IMG/VR virus record: IMGVR_UViG_3300046467_001967
Span: 1 to 48,678 of that record
Direction: 5' to 3' (one strand)
Source of the DNA: a virus
Length of the DNA: 48,678 bases
The notes beneath the pieces were generated by a model that was not told the DNA's origin, made no database searches, and saw only the letters and a list, made by a program, of their open reading frames with translations. Within the stretch, counting starts at the first letter, position 1. Each line of letters starts with the position of its first letter. Both the position numbers and the translations under genes were made by a program. Shown in pieces: positions 18,604-24,740 of the stretch.

Positions 18604-18656
18604 ACGGCGGCTGGCGTTGGGCCAGTCCTACCGGGTTCGACTCCCGGCCGCCGACT
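18604..18656 (+). ncRNA. tRNA-like element lacking an anticodon arm
   Basis: The bases fold into a closed multiloop. An outer stem CGGCGG (18605-18610) pairs with CCGCCG (18648-18653). A D-arm-like hairpin CTGGC-GTTGG-GCCAG spans 18611-18625. A perfect T-arm CCGGG-TTCGACT-CCCGG spans 18631-18647, with the canonical T-loop and B-box-like GGTTCGACTCC. No anticodon arm or variable loop fits in the five bases between the arms. This could be a decayed tRNA, a tRNA mimic, or the 3' end of a larger tRNA-like RNA. It lies eight bases after the SSB-like stop codon. Confidence 0.5.
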
Positions 18657-18915
18657 TGGCCGAGTATGGCCATAAGCAGGTCAAGGAGGTTTACCTGCCA
18701 GTGCCTCCGCGTATAGACCTGCTTGCATGGCAGGTGGAGTGCTGCACCAGCCGGCGACTTGCCGGGGGGTTCGGGCAAAAGGGAAAGCAGCCAACTCCAG
18801 CGTGTGACCGAAGTCGAACTGGAAACCTCAAGAACAAGCTTGTTCTTAGGAAACAGGTGACGAGGGAGCGACAGGGCGGGGTGCGCCCACGTTTCAACTA
18901 GGGGGAGGTTCTATC
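18657..18915 (+). other. Structured noncoding stretch between SSB-like gene and winged-helix gene
   Basis: No convincing gene lies here; a 94-codon frame begins with TTG inside the tRNA-like element and looks spurious. Stems visible on paper: AAGCAGGTC (18674-18682) with GACCTGCTT (18716-18724), enclosing GGAGG (18685-18689) with CCTCC (18704-18708); TGGAGTGCTGC (18735-18745) with GCAGC and ACTCCA (18787-18799), enclosing CCGGC-N5-GCCGG at 18751-18765; and the perfect 18-bp palindrome at 18830-18847. Such nesting suggests a structured RNA or an untranslated leader controlling the gene at 18916. The ribosome site AGGGGGAGG sits at the end. Confidence 0.4.
18830..18847. promoter_or_regulatory. 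Perfect 18-bp palindrome
   Basis: AAGAACAAGCTTGTTCTT reads the same on both strands and is AT-rich against a GC-rich background. Flanking CCT and AGG extend the dyad with a one-base bulge. It lies 69 bases before the winged-helix-like gene, so it could be an operator for that protein or a hairpin in its leader. Confidence 0.45.
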
Positions 18916-19275
18916 ATGGTGCAAATTCCTAAGTTCGACGGCAAGACTTACGACCCGAGACTCGACCACGAGCGGCTCGGCACGAGCCTCGGTCGGGTGT
19001 GGATGCTGATGCGTGACGGCAAGCGGCGCACGTTGGCGCAGATCGCCGAGGCGGTGGGGTGCAGCGAGGCCGGCGCCTCGGCCCGGCTCCGCGACCTGCG
19101 GAAGTCAAAGTTCAGCGAGCAGCTACCGACCGACTCGGTCAGCTCCTCGCGGGGCGAGGGCGGGCTGTGGTGGTACTGGATCGTGGTGCCGCCCGGGGCA
19201 GTCAGCAGCCAAACGACCGAGGCCAAGCAGTTTTTCCAGAAGCAGCTGTTCGATATGAGGCGGGCATATGTCTAA
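18916..19275 (+). CDS. Winged-helix / HTH-like DNA-binding protein
   Basis: 119 residues with a strong ribosome site (AGGGGGAGG, 7 bases upstream). Residues 35-60 form a helix-turn-helix pattern (RRTLAQIAEAVGCSEAGASARLRDLRKSKF), with an Ala-Gly turn and a recognition helix rich in Arg and Ser. It is followed by a Trp-rich strand pair (GGLWWYWIVV) that would be the wing. It probably binds DNA, either as a regulator or a replication accessory. The palindrome and structured leader upstream may be its target. Its stop overlaps the next start. Confidence 0.7.
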   Translation: MVQIPKFDGKTYDPRLDHERLGTSLGRVWMLMRDGKRRTLAQIAEAVGCSEAGASARLRDLRKSKFSEQLPTDSVSSSRGEGGLWWYWIVVPPGAVSSQTTEAKQFFQKQLFDMRRAYV

Positions 19276-19765
19276 GTCACAAGCCCTCGAGGTCTACATG
19301 GCCTACCCGCGGAGATGCGCCCGCAAGTACGCGCTGGCGTGTATCGAGAAATCGCTGAGAGACCTGCCCTTCGACGAACTGCTCGACCGGGTGAAGCGGT
19401 ACGCCAAGTTCTGCAAGGACCAGGACCCCCAGTTCATCCCGCACCCCTCGACGTGGTTCAATCAGGGGCGGTACTACGACATTGAGGATGACCCGAACTG
19501 CTGGCCGGCGGCCCCCGAGATCCCCGTGGCCGAGGCGTGGGAGATGGTGCGGGAGGCGATCCGAACCCATGGGGGTTTGAAAGCCCGTGACATCGTCCCG
19601 GCTATTGTTTACGATGCGGCCAAGAAGGTTGGCTGGCAGAGGTTGTGCGATATGAACGACTTCAGCCGGGCTGACAACTTCAAAGCATTTGCGAGAGCCT
19701 ACGAGGCAGGTCATGGAGGATCTCGAGCGAAGGATCTTGGAATTGGAGTCCAAGCTGAAGAGTGA
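19268..19765 (+). CDS. Replication-organiser-like protein
   Basis: 165 residues, overlapping the previous gene by eight bases. The N-terminal half carries YPRRCARKYALACIEKSL and FIPHPSTWFNQGRYYD. I recognise this pattern (YP.K.GK..A, IPHP.TWLN..RW.D) from the C-terminal region of phage replication organisers and DnaT-like proteins. The C-terminal half (IVYDAAKKVGWQRLCDMNDF, RADNFKAFARAYE) is helical. Expected role: bringing the host helicase or primosome to phage DNA. No ATPase or primase motif is present, consistent with reliance on the host replisome. Confidence 0.6.
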   Translation: MSKSQALEVYMAYPRRCARKYALACIEKSLRDLPFDELLDRVKRYAKFCKDQDPQFIPHPSTWFNQGRYYDIEDDPNCWPAAPEIPVAEAWEMVREAIRTHGGLKARDIVPAIVYDAAKKVGWQRLCDMNDFSRADNFKAFARAYEAGHGGSRAKDLGIGVQAEE

Positions 19766-19988
19766 GACGGGGGGAGACGGGGAACCGGGAAATATCTGGA
19801 GGGTGATGGATGCCCATTCGTCCCGTCTCGAGAAGCTCGACAGCGTGATATGGCGTGGCAACGGAAAAGACAGTCTGGTCGCCCAGCTCGTTCGCTTGCG
19901 AACGGAGCTTCGAGTAGCCGCCGTAGTGCTTGGGTTTTCTGTGCCGGCGTTATATGCCTTCTTTCAGCACTACTTGCAGACGCACTAG
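19713..19988 (+). CDS. XhlA-like holin-associated membrane protein
   Basis: 91 residues from the ATG at 19713 (an in-frame TTG at 19689 lacks support). An N-terminal coiled coil (MEDLERRILELESKLKS, then SSRLEKLDSVIWR) precedes one C-terminal membrane segment (VAAVVLGFSVPALYAFF) and a short polar tail. This order is the XhlA/hemolysin-type holin accessory layout. It overlaps the preceding gene and about 140 bases of the protease gene in another frame. A lysis role is inferred from topology; no classical endolysin sits next to it. Confidence 0.6.
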   Translation: MEDLERRILELESKLKSETGGDGEPGNIWRVMDAHSSRLEKLDSVIWRGNGKDSLVAQLVRLRTELRVAAVVLGFSVPALYAFFQHYLQTH

Positions 19989-20881
19989 CAGGCGCCCGGG
20001 AGTCGAGCGTCAACGTCGGTGGTTGCAGCGGGACCATCATTGCGATCCACGGCGACACCGCGTGGGGGCTGAGCGCTGGCCACTGTGCAGGCAAGCGGGG
20101 CGCCGGGACATCTCTGGTCCTGCCAGACGGCTCCCGGGTCACCGCGACGTGGCGGTACATCGACCGCGACCGCGACCTATCATTGTTCTCGTGCCCGTCG
20201 AAGGGGCTCGAGTGGACACCAGTGGGCGCCGGCACCACGGGTAAGCTGTCCGGCTTGAGCTGGCCCAGCGGCAAGGGGCTGTGCGCGACTGTCCTGGTCC
20301 CAGACAACGGCAACTACACCACGGGCCTGAAGGTCGGCCGGTCAGCGTATCGGATCAAGGCCGGGAAGTTCCGCGACGGCTCGAGTGGGGGCGGGGTGTT
20401 TCAGGGTGGCCGGCTGATCGGCGTGGCCAGCCACGGCCGCGACGACAAGGTGCTGCTGGCCTGTGAGCCCAAACAGCTCGACACCTTCCTGAGAGCCGCC
20501 CAGACGGCCGTCAAGGTGAGTCTGATGTCTGGGGCTCCACCAGCTCCCCGGGGCTCTCTTGAGCCGTCTGGGAGCCTTCTCGAGGGCCCACTGAAGGGTG
20601 ACCGTGACCGTGCGGCTGCTATTGCCGCCATCCGGCAATTCCTCGTAGACTTCAAGCCACCAGTGCCGGCTGACGCCAAGCCGGACCCCCAACAGGCTCA
20701 AGAGATCAGGGATATCAGAACCGCCATGGCCCGGCTCGAGTCCCGACTGGGAGATCTCGAGAAGATCGAGTCTCGATTGAGAGATCTCGAAGCCCGGTCC
20801 AAGCAGATGCCGAATTTTCGCGTCGAGTTAGTGATTCGACTGAAGCCAACCCCTTCTATTGTGAAAGTGAGAGAGCGATGA
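19850..20881 (+). CDS. Secreted or membrane-anchored trypsin-like serine protease
   Basis: 343 residues. A basic N-terminus and hydrophobic segment (WVFCAGVICLLSALLADALAGA, about 28-49) form a signal peptide or anchor. The chymotrypsin-fold triad is visible: His78 in LSAGHCAG, Asp109 in DRDLSLF, and Ser179 in FRDGSSGGGVF, followed by LIGVASHG. Cys59 and Cys79 are placed for the usual disulfide next to His. After about 220 come a Pro-rich linker and a coiled coil (ARLESRLGDLEKIESRLRDL). Export to the envelope is expected. Next to a holin-like gene it may help lysis or process virion or envelope proteins. The gene starts inside the holin-like gene in a different frame. Confidence 0.8.
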   Translation: MAWQRKRQSGRPARSLANGASSSRRSAWVFCAGVICLLSALLADALAGARESSVNVGGCSGTIIAIHGDTAWGLSAGHCAGKRGAGTSLVLPDGSRVTATWRYIDRDRDLSLFSCPSKGLEWTPVGAGTTGKLSGLSWPSGKGLCATVLVPDNGNYTTGLKVGRSAYRIKAGKFRDGSSGGGVFQGGRLIGVASHGRDDKVLLACEPKQLDTFLRAAQTAVKVSLMSGAPPAPRGSLEPSGSLLEGPLKGDRDRAAAIAAIRQFLVDFKPPVPADAKPDPQQAQEIRDIRTAMARLESRLGDLEKIESRLRDLEARSKQMPNFRVELVIRLKPTPSIVKVRER

Positions 20882-21144
20882 ATGAGCAAATTTCGATGCA
20901 GATGCAGCAGGACTTCGCCCAGAACGGCTCGATCCTCCAGCAGGTGGCGACCAGGTTCAACTCGAACATCGCCCACGTCTCCGAGGAATCGGCCAAGCTC
21001 TGGCAACTCAAATTGCAGCTCATCGGCGCCACGGCCCAGAACCTGCTCGAACAACATGGGCAAGCCAATATGCAGACGCAGTTGAAGGCCAGCGGGATGT
21101 TCCCGGGTGTCCAGCAGATGCCGGCCTCGCCGGCGGGTAGCTGA
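20878..21144 (+). CDS. Small Gln-rich helical protein
   Basis: 88 residues; the ATG overlaps the protease stop (ATGA). It is Gln/Asn-rich and helical (ISMQMQQDFAQNGSILQQVA, ATAQNLLEQHGQANMQTQL) with a Pro/Ala-rich end. It overlaps the next gene by one base. No family is recognised. The composition fits a minor virion or coiled-coil assembly protein, and co-translation with the protease suggests a shared process. Confidence 0.65.
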   Translation: MNEQISMQMQQDFAQNGSILQQVATRFNSNIAHVSEESAKLWQLKLQLIGATAQNLLEQHGQANMQTQLKASGMFPGVQQMPASPAGS

Positions 21145-21680
21145 TGTGGGGGAGTTCACTGATTGGTGGGCTCGCCACACGGCTGACCAAGACCGCCAGC
21201 ACCGAGAGTGGATCGACGCCCTCTGGAACCCAGAGCGAATCCCAGAGTACTTTGCTGGGCTTGCACGACGCTGCGCTGGCTCAACAGGTGGTGCAGCAGG
21301 GGAGGATGGATCGACACTCGATGGCGATGGCAGCGGCCCAGATGCGTGAGCATTGGGGCGGCAACTGGCAGGAGCCCGCGGAAGACGTGATCAACCTCAA
21401 CTCGCCGACGACCATCCACAACCATCCGGCCGGTGGTGGCCTGTTGCCCAAGCTATTGTTGGGTGCAGGGCTGCTGGCCGGCGGTGGTGGTGCGGCGATG
21501 GGGGTGCAGTCGCTCCTATCATCTCGCCCGGCCGTTTCGCCGGTCGTTTCGCCGGTCGTTGAAACAAAACGCCTGAGTGATGATGAGGTCACCGTAATTG
21601 TCGAAAGCCGTGACGGTATTGTCACAGCCAAGGTCAAGGAGGACCAAGATGACGAAACAGAAATTCATCCCGACCCCTGA
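21144..21680 (+). CDS. Putative minor virion protein with Gly-rich hydrophobic segment
   Basis: 178 residues. A Ser/Thr-rich N-terminus is followed by a helical region (HDAALAQQVVQQGRMDRHSM) and a stretch VINLNSPTTIHNHPAGGGLL. Then comes a Gly/Ala/Leu-rich membrane-like segment (LLLGAGLLAGGGGAAMGV), ending in a beta-rich acidic tail. Small phage proteins with a polar middle and a Gly-rich transmembrane segment are often virion-associated. The function is unknown. Its 3' end overlaps the next small gene by 32 bases. Confidence 0.65.
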   Translation: MWGSSLIGGLATRLTKTASTESGSTPSGTQSESQSTLLGLHDAALAQQVVQQGRMDRHSMAMAAAQMREHWGGNWQEPAEDVINLNSPTTIHNHPAGGGLLPKLLLGAGLLAGGGGAAMGVQSLLSSRPAVSPVVSPVVETKRLSDDEVTVIVESRDGIVTAKVKEDQDDETEIHPDP

Positions 21681-21807
21681 AGAAATACGCGCGATGTGCG
21701 AAGAGATCCGCAAGGGCTGGGACCAGCGGCGGCTCAACCAGCAAGAGCGGCGGCCGGACTGGGACACGCCAGTCCATGAGGATCCCAGCAGAAAAACGGG
21801 GGGCTAG
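21649..21807 (+). CDS. Small charged protein, function unknown
   Basis: 52 residues from the ATG at 21649, supported by AAGGAGG 8 bases upstream. It begins MTKQKFIPTPEEIRAMCEEI and is rich in Arg, Glu and Gln. It is the last gene of the plus-strand run; a strong hairpin spans its stop codon and marks the junction with the converging minus-strand block. No family is recognised. Confidence 0.65.
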   Translation: MTKQKFIPTPEEIRAMCEEIRKGWDQRRLNQQERRPDWDTPVHEDPSRKTGG

Positions 21808-21828
21808 CCACTGGGCTGACCCCCCGTT
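21792..21828 (-). terminator. Rho-independent terminator for the minus-strand block
   Basis: AACGGGGGG (21795-21803) pairs perfectly with CCCCCCGTT (21820-21828) around a 16-base loop. On the minus strand the stem is followed by TTTTT (complement of 21792-21796), so it terminates leftward transcription. It lacks a T-run in the plus direction but may still slow polymerase from the converging operon. Confidence 0.75.
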
Positions 21829-21848
21829 GACACCGGCTGGGGATGAGT

Positions 21849-22103
21849 CTAGCCGGCATCCTCAATTGGCGGCTCTACCCGCCGGACCATCGACTCGGCC
21901 CAGAGCCTAGCGCATCGGTCGCTACACCACCAGCGGTGCCACCGGCCCCGGGCGTCGGGACCGGGTTCATCGTCGGCACGGGTCCGCTGGTCTACTGGGA
22001 TATTCCTCCCGCACTCGAGGCACTTCGGGAGCCCCCGGGCGCTGAACTTCTGCCGGATCCCGATGGGCCGGCCGTCTTCACTCGTCAGGTGTACCACAGT
22101 CAT
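21849..22103 (-). CDS. Small zinc-binding protein (CxxC...CxxxC)
   Basis: 84 residues from the ATG at 22101-22103, which overlaps the recombinase stop (ATGA on the minus strand). A start further upstream would lie inside the recombinase. Two metal-binding pairs are visible: CLECGR and WWCSDRCARLW, a treble-clef or zinc-ribbon pattern seen in many small phage proteins. Translational coupling to the serine recombinase suggests a directionality or accessory factor, but nothing in the sequence proves it. Confidence 0.65.
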   Translation of the reverse strand: MTVVHLTSEDGRPIGIRQKFSARGLPKCLECGRNIPVDQRTRADDEPGPDARGRWHRWWCSDRCARLWAESMVRRVEPPIEDAG

Positions 22104-22813
22104 CACTCGCACTCCTCTTCGCACCTGGTAAGGATTCTCGACACGGTGTTGTGGTGCCAATCGCCACCGTTTCGACTTGCGTGTCCCTCTTCAGTCAGTG
22201 TCCGAGCGATGGCCCGTAGACCGGCGCCATCGTCCCGCAGTTCGACCATCCGATCCACGGCCGCCTGTTCGGTCGCATCGGGCCGCAGAGACTTGTCCTC
22301 GTTGACAGCCCAGCCGTAGGGCGGCTCGGCCGACACCCGCCGGCCAATGCGGACGTACCGCTTCATGGCCTGCGAGGTGCGTTCGCCAATCACCCTCCGC
22401 TCAAAGTCGGCAAACAAGGCCAACTGCCCGAACATCAGATAACCGGTGGCCGTGCTGGTGTCGATGCTGCACCCGCCCTGATCGGCGAGGTGGAGCGTGA
22501 CGCCCATGGACGACCAGTCGTCCACGGTGCGGCCGGCCTCGGGGTAGTTGCGGAACAGGCGGTCCACCTTCTGGATCACCACATGGCTGCCCTTGGCGAC
22601 CAGGTCCAGCAATCGCCGGCCCCCGGGCCGCTCGGACAGTGGCAGCTTGCCGCTGGTGTACTCGTCGGTGATCACCTCGGTGACCTCGAGTTCGGCCAGA
22701 CGGCAATACTGCCGCATCCGGTCAATCTGATTGTCGTTGCTCTCGACCACAGCCCCGTCAGGTCGGGGGCTGAAGCGGGCGTAGAGCAGCGTCTGCTTTG
22801 CTAGCTGTATCAT
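22103..22813 (-). CDS. Serine recombinase (resolvase/invertase family)
   Basis: 236 residues. The catalytic domain has LLYARFSPRPDG with the nucleophile Ser, QIDRMRQYC, KVDRLFRN with the conserved Arg pair, and the E-helix start FADFERRVIGERTSQAM. A short second domain (PPYGWAVNEDKSLRPDATEQ, TLTEEGHASRNGGDWHHNTV) resembles the beginning of the large-recombinase DNA-binding domain. The length lies between resolvases (about 185) and phage integrases (450 or more). It could be an integrase, an invertase or a resolvase. Its own ribosome site is GGAGGTG, unlike the leader shared by its neighbours. It lies at the convergent end of the block. Confidence 0.88.
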   Translation of the reverse strand: MIQLAKQTLLYARFSPRPDGAVVESNDNQIDRMRQYCRLAELEVTEVITDEYTSGKLPLSERPGGRRLLDLVAKGSHVVIQKVDRLFRNYPEAGRTVDDWSSMGVTLHLADQGGCSIDTSTATGYLMFGQLALFADFERRVIGERTSQAMKRYVRIGRRVSAEPPYGWAVNEDKSLRPDATEQAAVDRMVELRDDGAGLRAIARTLTEEGHASRNGGDWHHNTVSRILTRCEEECE

Positions 22814-23031
22814 TCTTCACCTCCGAACATATCGTCGAAGCACCTGCCGCAGGTGCCCGTCATCAGCAGTTCCCGGTCGGCCGGCGGCAGGTGCGGGAAG
22901 GCGTCCTGTATGTAGGCGCCGGCCTTCCACGCCACGAACCCGCCCAGTGGGACCGTGAGGCTCCATGCGTCCTTGCAGACCGGGCAGTTGCCTTTGACTA
23001 CGGCCTCGGGTTGTTGTCGTTCAGCTACCAT
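22810..23031 (-). CDS. Small double-CxxC zinc-binding protein
   Basis: 73 residues. GNCPVCKDAWSLTVP near the start and TGTCGRCFDDMFG at the end give two CxxC knuckles, with a conserved-looking middle (DAFPHLPPADRELLMTG). I recognise this as a common conserved hypothetical of phages. It is translated from the shared GGGGATGAGAC leader, and its stop overlaps the recombinase start by four bases. The biochemical role is unknown. Confidence 0.75.
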   Translation of the reverse strand: MVAERQQPEAVVKGNCPVCKDAWSLTVPLGGFVAWKAGAYIQDAFPHLPPADRELLMTGTCGRCFDDMFGGEE

Positions 23032-23097
23032 CGTCTCATCCCCTTATGCGAATCGCCTGAGTCCTATCACCGCCGGCCCCGGGGCGATCCCCGGGGC
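23032..23097 (-). repeat. Modular leader, full copy A (hairpin + TGATAGGACTCAGG + GGGGATGAGAC)
   Basis: On the minus strand the order is: hairpin GCCCCGGGG-CGAT-CCCCGGGGC (23076-23097), motif TGATAGGACTCAGG (23056-23069), then AAGGGGATGAGAC ending one base before the start codon of the gene at 22810-23031. Both conserved blocks contain a GGA, the core CsrA recognition motif. The hairpin may end the upstream message. Confidence 0.7.
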
Positions 23098-23119
23098 TCG
23101 GCACTCGTCCCTGTCAGCT

Positions 23120-23650
23120 TCACGCGGGTGCGCTGGTCACCCCAAGTTGAAAGCAGCCGCCGTCCTTGTCCTGCCCGAACAGGGCGCCCGGGCCGTTGCC
23201 CTCGGGATCCTGACTGGCGTACAGGATGCTCCCGTTTTCCAGTTCGAGGGCCACCGTCGTCGTGTGCCAAATCTCGTTGTCCACCTCAGTCTGAGTCAGT
23301 TCCCGGGTTCCGACGATGCGGAGGCCGTCGATGGGCCAGTCGCCGCCCGACGCGGTGAACTCCTCGACCGGCTCGTCCTGGTTAGCGACGAGTCGTTCGT
23401 TCCGTTCCCGTATCGCCTCGCCCCGAATGTCGTCCATGTAATCCTGAGCGGCCCACTTGGCATCGGACGCCGAGGCGAAGTGGCCGACCAGAGTGTTGGT
23501 GTCGTCGTGCCACAACCGGACCTCGCCCGCCTCGCTGCCATCGACCTCGGCGTCCCATGCATTCAGCGTCACAAACCAGAACCGGCCGCACTGGCTCATT
23601 GTCTGGCCTGAGTTGTTCTTCCGCTTCCACTTGATTTTGTGGTGTCCCAT
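23120..23650 (-). CDS. Conserved hypothetical phage protein
   Basis: 176 residues beginning MGHHKIKWKRKNNSGQT. A basic N-terminus is followed by alternating strands and acidic helices. The end (NGSILYASQDPEGNGPGALF) is a pattern I have seen in phage hypothetical proteins without known function. No Cys cluster or catalytic motif stands out. It belongs to the leader-sharing minus-strand gene set, with its start directly after GGGATGAGACG. Confidence 0.7.
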   Translation of the reverse strand: MGHHKIKWKRKNNSGQTMSQCGRFWFVTLNAWDAEVDGSEAGEVRLWHDDTNTLVGHFASASDAKWAAQDYMDDIRGEAIRERNERLVANQDEPVEEFTASGGDWPIDGLRIVGTRELTQTEVDNEIWHTTTVALELENGSILYASQDPEGNGPGALFGQDKDGGCFQLGVTSAPA

Positions 23651-23723
23651 CGTCTCATCCCTTCAATTGAAATGCCTGAGTCCTATCACCTCGACGCCAG
23701 CCCCCCCGGGGAGCCGGCGTCGA
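23651..23723 (-). repeat. Modular leader, full copy B
   Basis: Minus-strand order: hairpin TCGACGCC/GGCGTCGA (23691-23698 with 23716-23723), TGATAGGACTCAGG (23675-23688), then GAAGGGATGAGACG at the start codon of the gene at 23120-23650. The two conserved blocks match copies A and C closely, while the hairpin sequence differs and only its form is kept. Confidence 0.7.
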
Positions 23724-23739
23724 GTCGCGGGGAGCCCCG

Positions 23740-24228
23740 CTAGTACACCAGTCCGAGCGACTCAACTGCCGCTCGGAAGTCCACCATCAGCGCCGGCAGC
23801 CGATCCGCCAGTCTCTCGTCGAGGCCGGCGTCGGTCAGTTCCTCATCGGTGGCGTCTGGCCAGACGGCTGTACTCCTCGCCCGGTCGAGGTTGCGGTCCT
23901 TGCCACCGTCTACCCTCAGCGTGGCCTGATAATTGCCAGCGTGGTACACGGTGTTCGCGATGTAGTGCATCGGCCCGTCCGTACTGGTCAGGTGCCACTT
24001 GATGAACGGCGCCAGTTCAGGGAACCGCTCACCGATATCGTCGTGCAGACAACCGCCGGCTATGTCCCGGCCACCGACATAGATCGTGCCGGTCACCGAG
24101 AACGTGTTGTGTCCGTTCCCACACTGGTCGTCGAACCGGACAACGGCCACGAGTTTCTCGTCCTTGCCAAACTCGTTCACGTACGTCGTTTTGAATGTCA
24201 GCTTCTGGTCCTGTGTCAGTGTCGTCAT
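23740..24228 (-). CDS. Conserved hypothetical phage protein
   Basis: 162 residues. A beta-rich N-terminus (VAVVRFDDQCGNGHNTFSVT) leads into FIKWHLTSTDGPMHYIANTV and a C-terminal helical part (DATDEELTDAGLDERL, LPALMVDFRAAVESLGL). I recognise this arrangement as a widespread conserved hypothetical in phages of diverse hosts; its function is unknown to me. Start and ribosome site come from the shared leader (AAGGGGATGAGAC directly before the ATG). Confidence 0.75.
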   Translation of the reverse strand: MTTLTQDQKLTFKTTYVNEFGKDEKLVAVVRFDDQCGNGHNTFSVTGTIYVGGRDIAGGCLHDDIGERFPELAPFIKWHLTSTDGPMHYIANTVYHAGNYQATLRVDGGKDRNLDRARSTAVWPDATDEELTDAGLDERLADRLPALMVDFRAAVESLGLVY

Positions 24229-24301
24229 GTCTCATCCCCTTGTGTAAATGAAATGCCTGAGTCCTATCATTGACGCCGGCCCCCCCCCGGGAGCCGGCGT
24301 C
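24229..24301 (-). repeat. Modular leader, full copy C
   Basis: Minus-strand order: hairpin GACGCCGGC/GCCGGCGTC (24272-24280 with 24293-24301), TGATAGGACTCAGG (24256-24269), then AAGGGGATGAGAC immediately before the ATG of the gene at 23740-24228. It is the clearest copy of the three-part unit. Confidence 0.7.
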
Positions 24302-24318
24302 CTGGTTCCGGTCACCGC

Positions 24319-24651
24319 TCACTTGGCGGCGGGCTCCTTGACGCAAGTCGAGTTGACCCCGGCGTGCTTGCCCTGCTCGTAGCTGAAGATCGCCACTTCC
24401 TCGGCCAGCCGGCGGCCGTCCCGGGCGAGGTACGACTGCACCTGATCGATCCGGGTCAGCGCCCTGAACCCGGCGCTGCTCACGTCTGCCGGCTTGCCGG
24501 CCTCGTCCACCAAGGCGGCCAGCGACCTGATCTCGATCAGGTCGCATTCGATCCTGTTGATGACGTGGTCGATGGCATCGGCCAGCCGGTTCTGCACGTT
24601 GCCGAGTCGGTCGCTGTGGCTGTTCAGTGTCGCGTTCTTGAAGCTTCTCAT
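24319..24651 (-). CDS. Small helical protein, function unknown
   Basis: 110 residues from the ATG at 24649-24651, chosen over an upstream in-frame start because the shared leader GGGGATGAGACC lies directly before it. The protein is almost wholly helical (NVQNRLADAIDHVINRIECD, LIEIRSLAALVDEAGK, DQVQSYLARDGRRLAEEV) and probably forms a coiled-coil bundle. No family is recognised. Confidence 0.7.
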   Translation of the reverse strand: MRSFKNATLNSHSDRLGNVQNRLADAIDHVINRIECDLIEIRSLAALVDEAGKPADVSSAGFRALTRIDQVQSYLARDGRRLAEEVAIFSYEQGKHAGVNSTCVKEPAAK

Positions 24652-24710
24652 GGTCTCATCCCCTGTAGTTGTTGAGGTGATCTGCCTCATCAGCGCCGGG
24701 CGATCAGTCC
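24652..24710 (-). repeat. Modular leader, partial copy D
   Basis: The start-proximal block GGGGATGAGACC is intact next to the ATG at 24651. The distal block is degenerate (TGATGAGGCAGAT in place of TGATAGGACTCAGG) and no strong hairpin follows. Confidence 0.55.
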
Positions 24711-24740
24711 CGGTCGGACGCCCACGTTGGGCGTTTCGGC

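Noticed and set aside
18617-18901. A 94-codon frame across the structured region
   Set aside because: It starts with TTG inside the tRNA-like T-arm region, has no ribosome site, and its protein has no recognisable pattern. The nested stems explain the sequence better.
23032-24301. The regularly spaced leaders as a CRISPR array
   Set aside because: The conserved blocks are far apart, separated by whole genes, and always next to start codons. There are no short uniform spacers.
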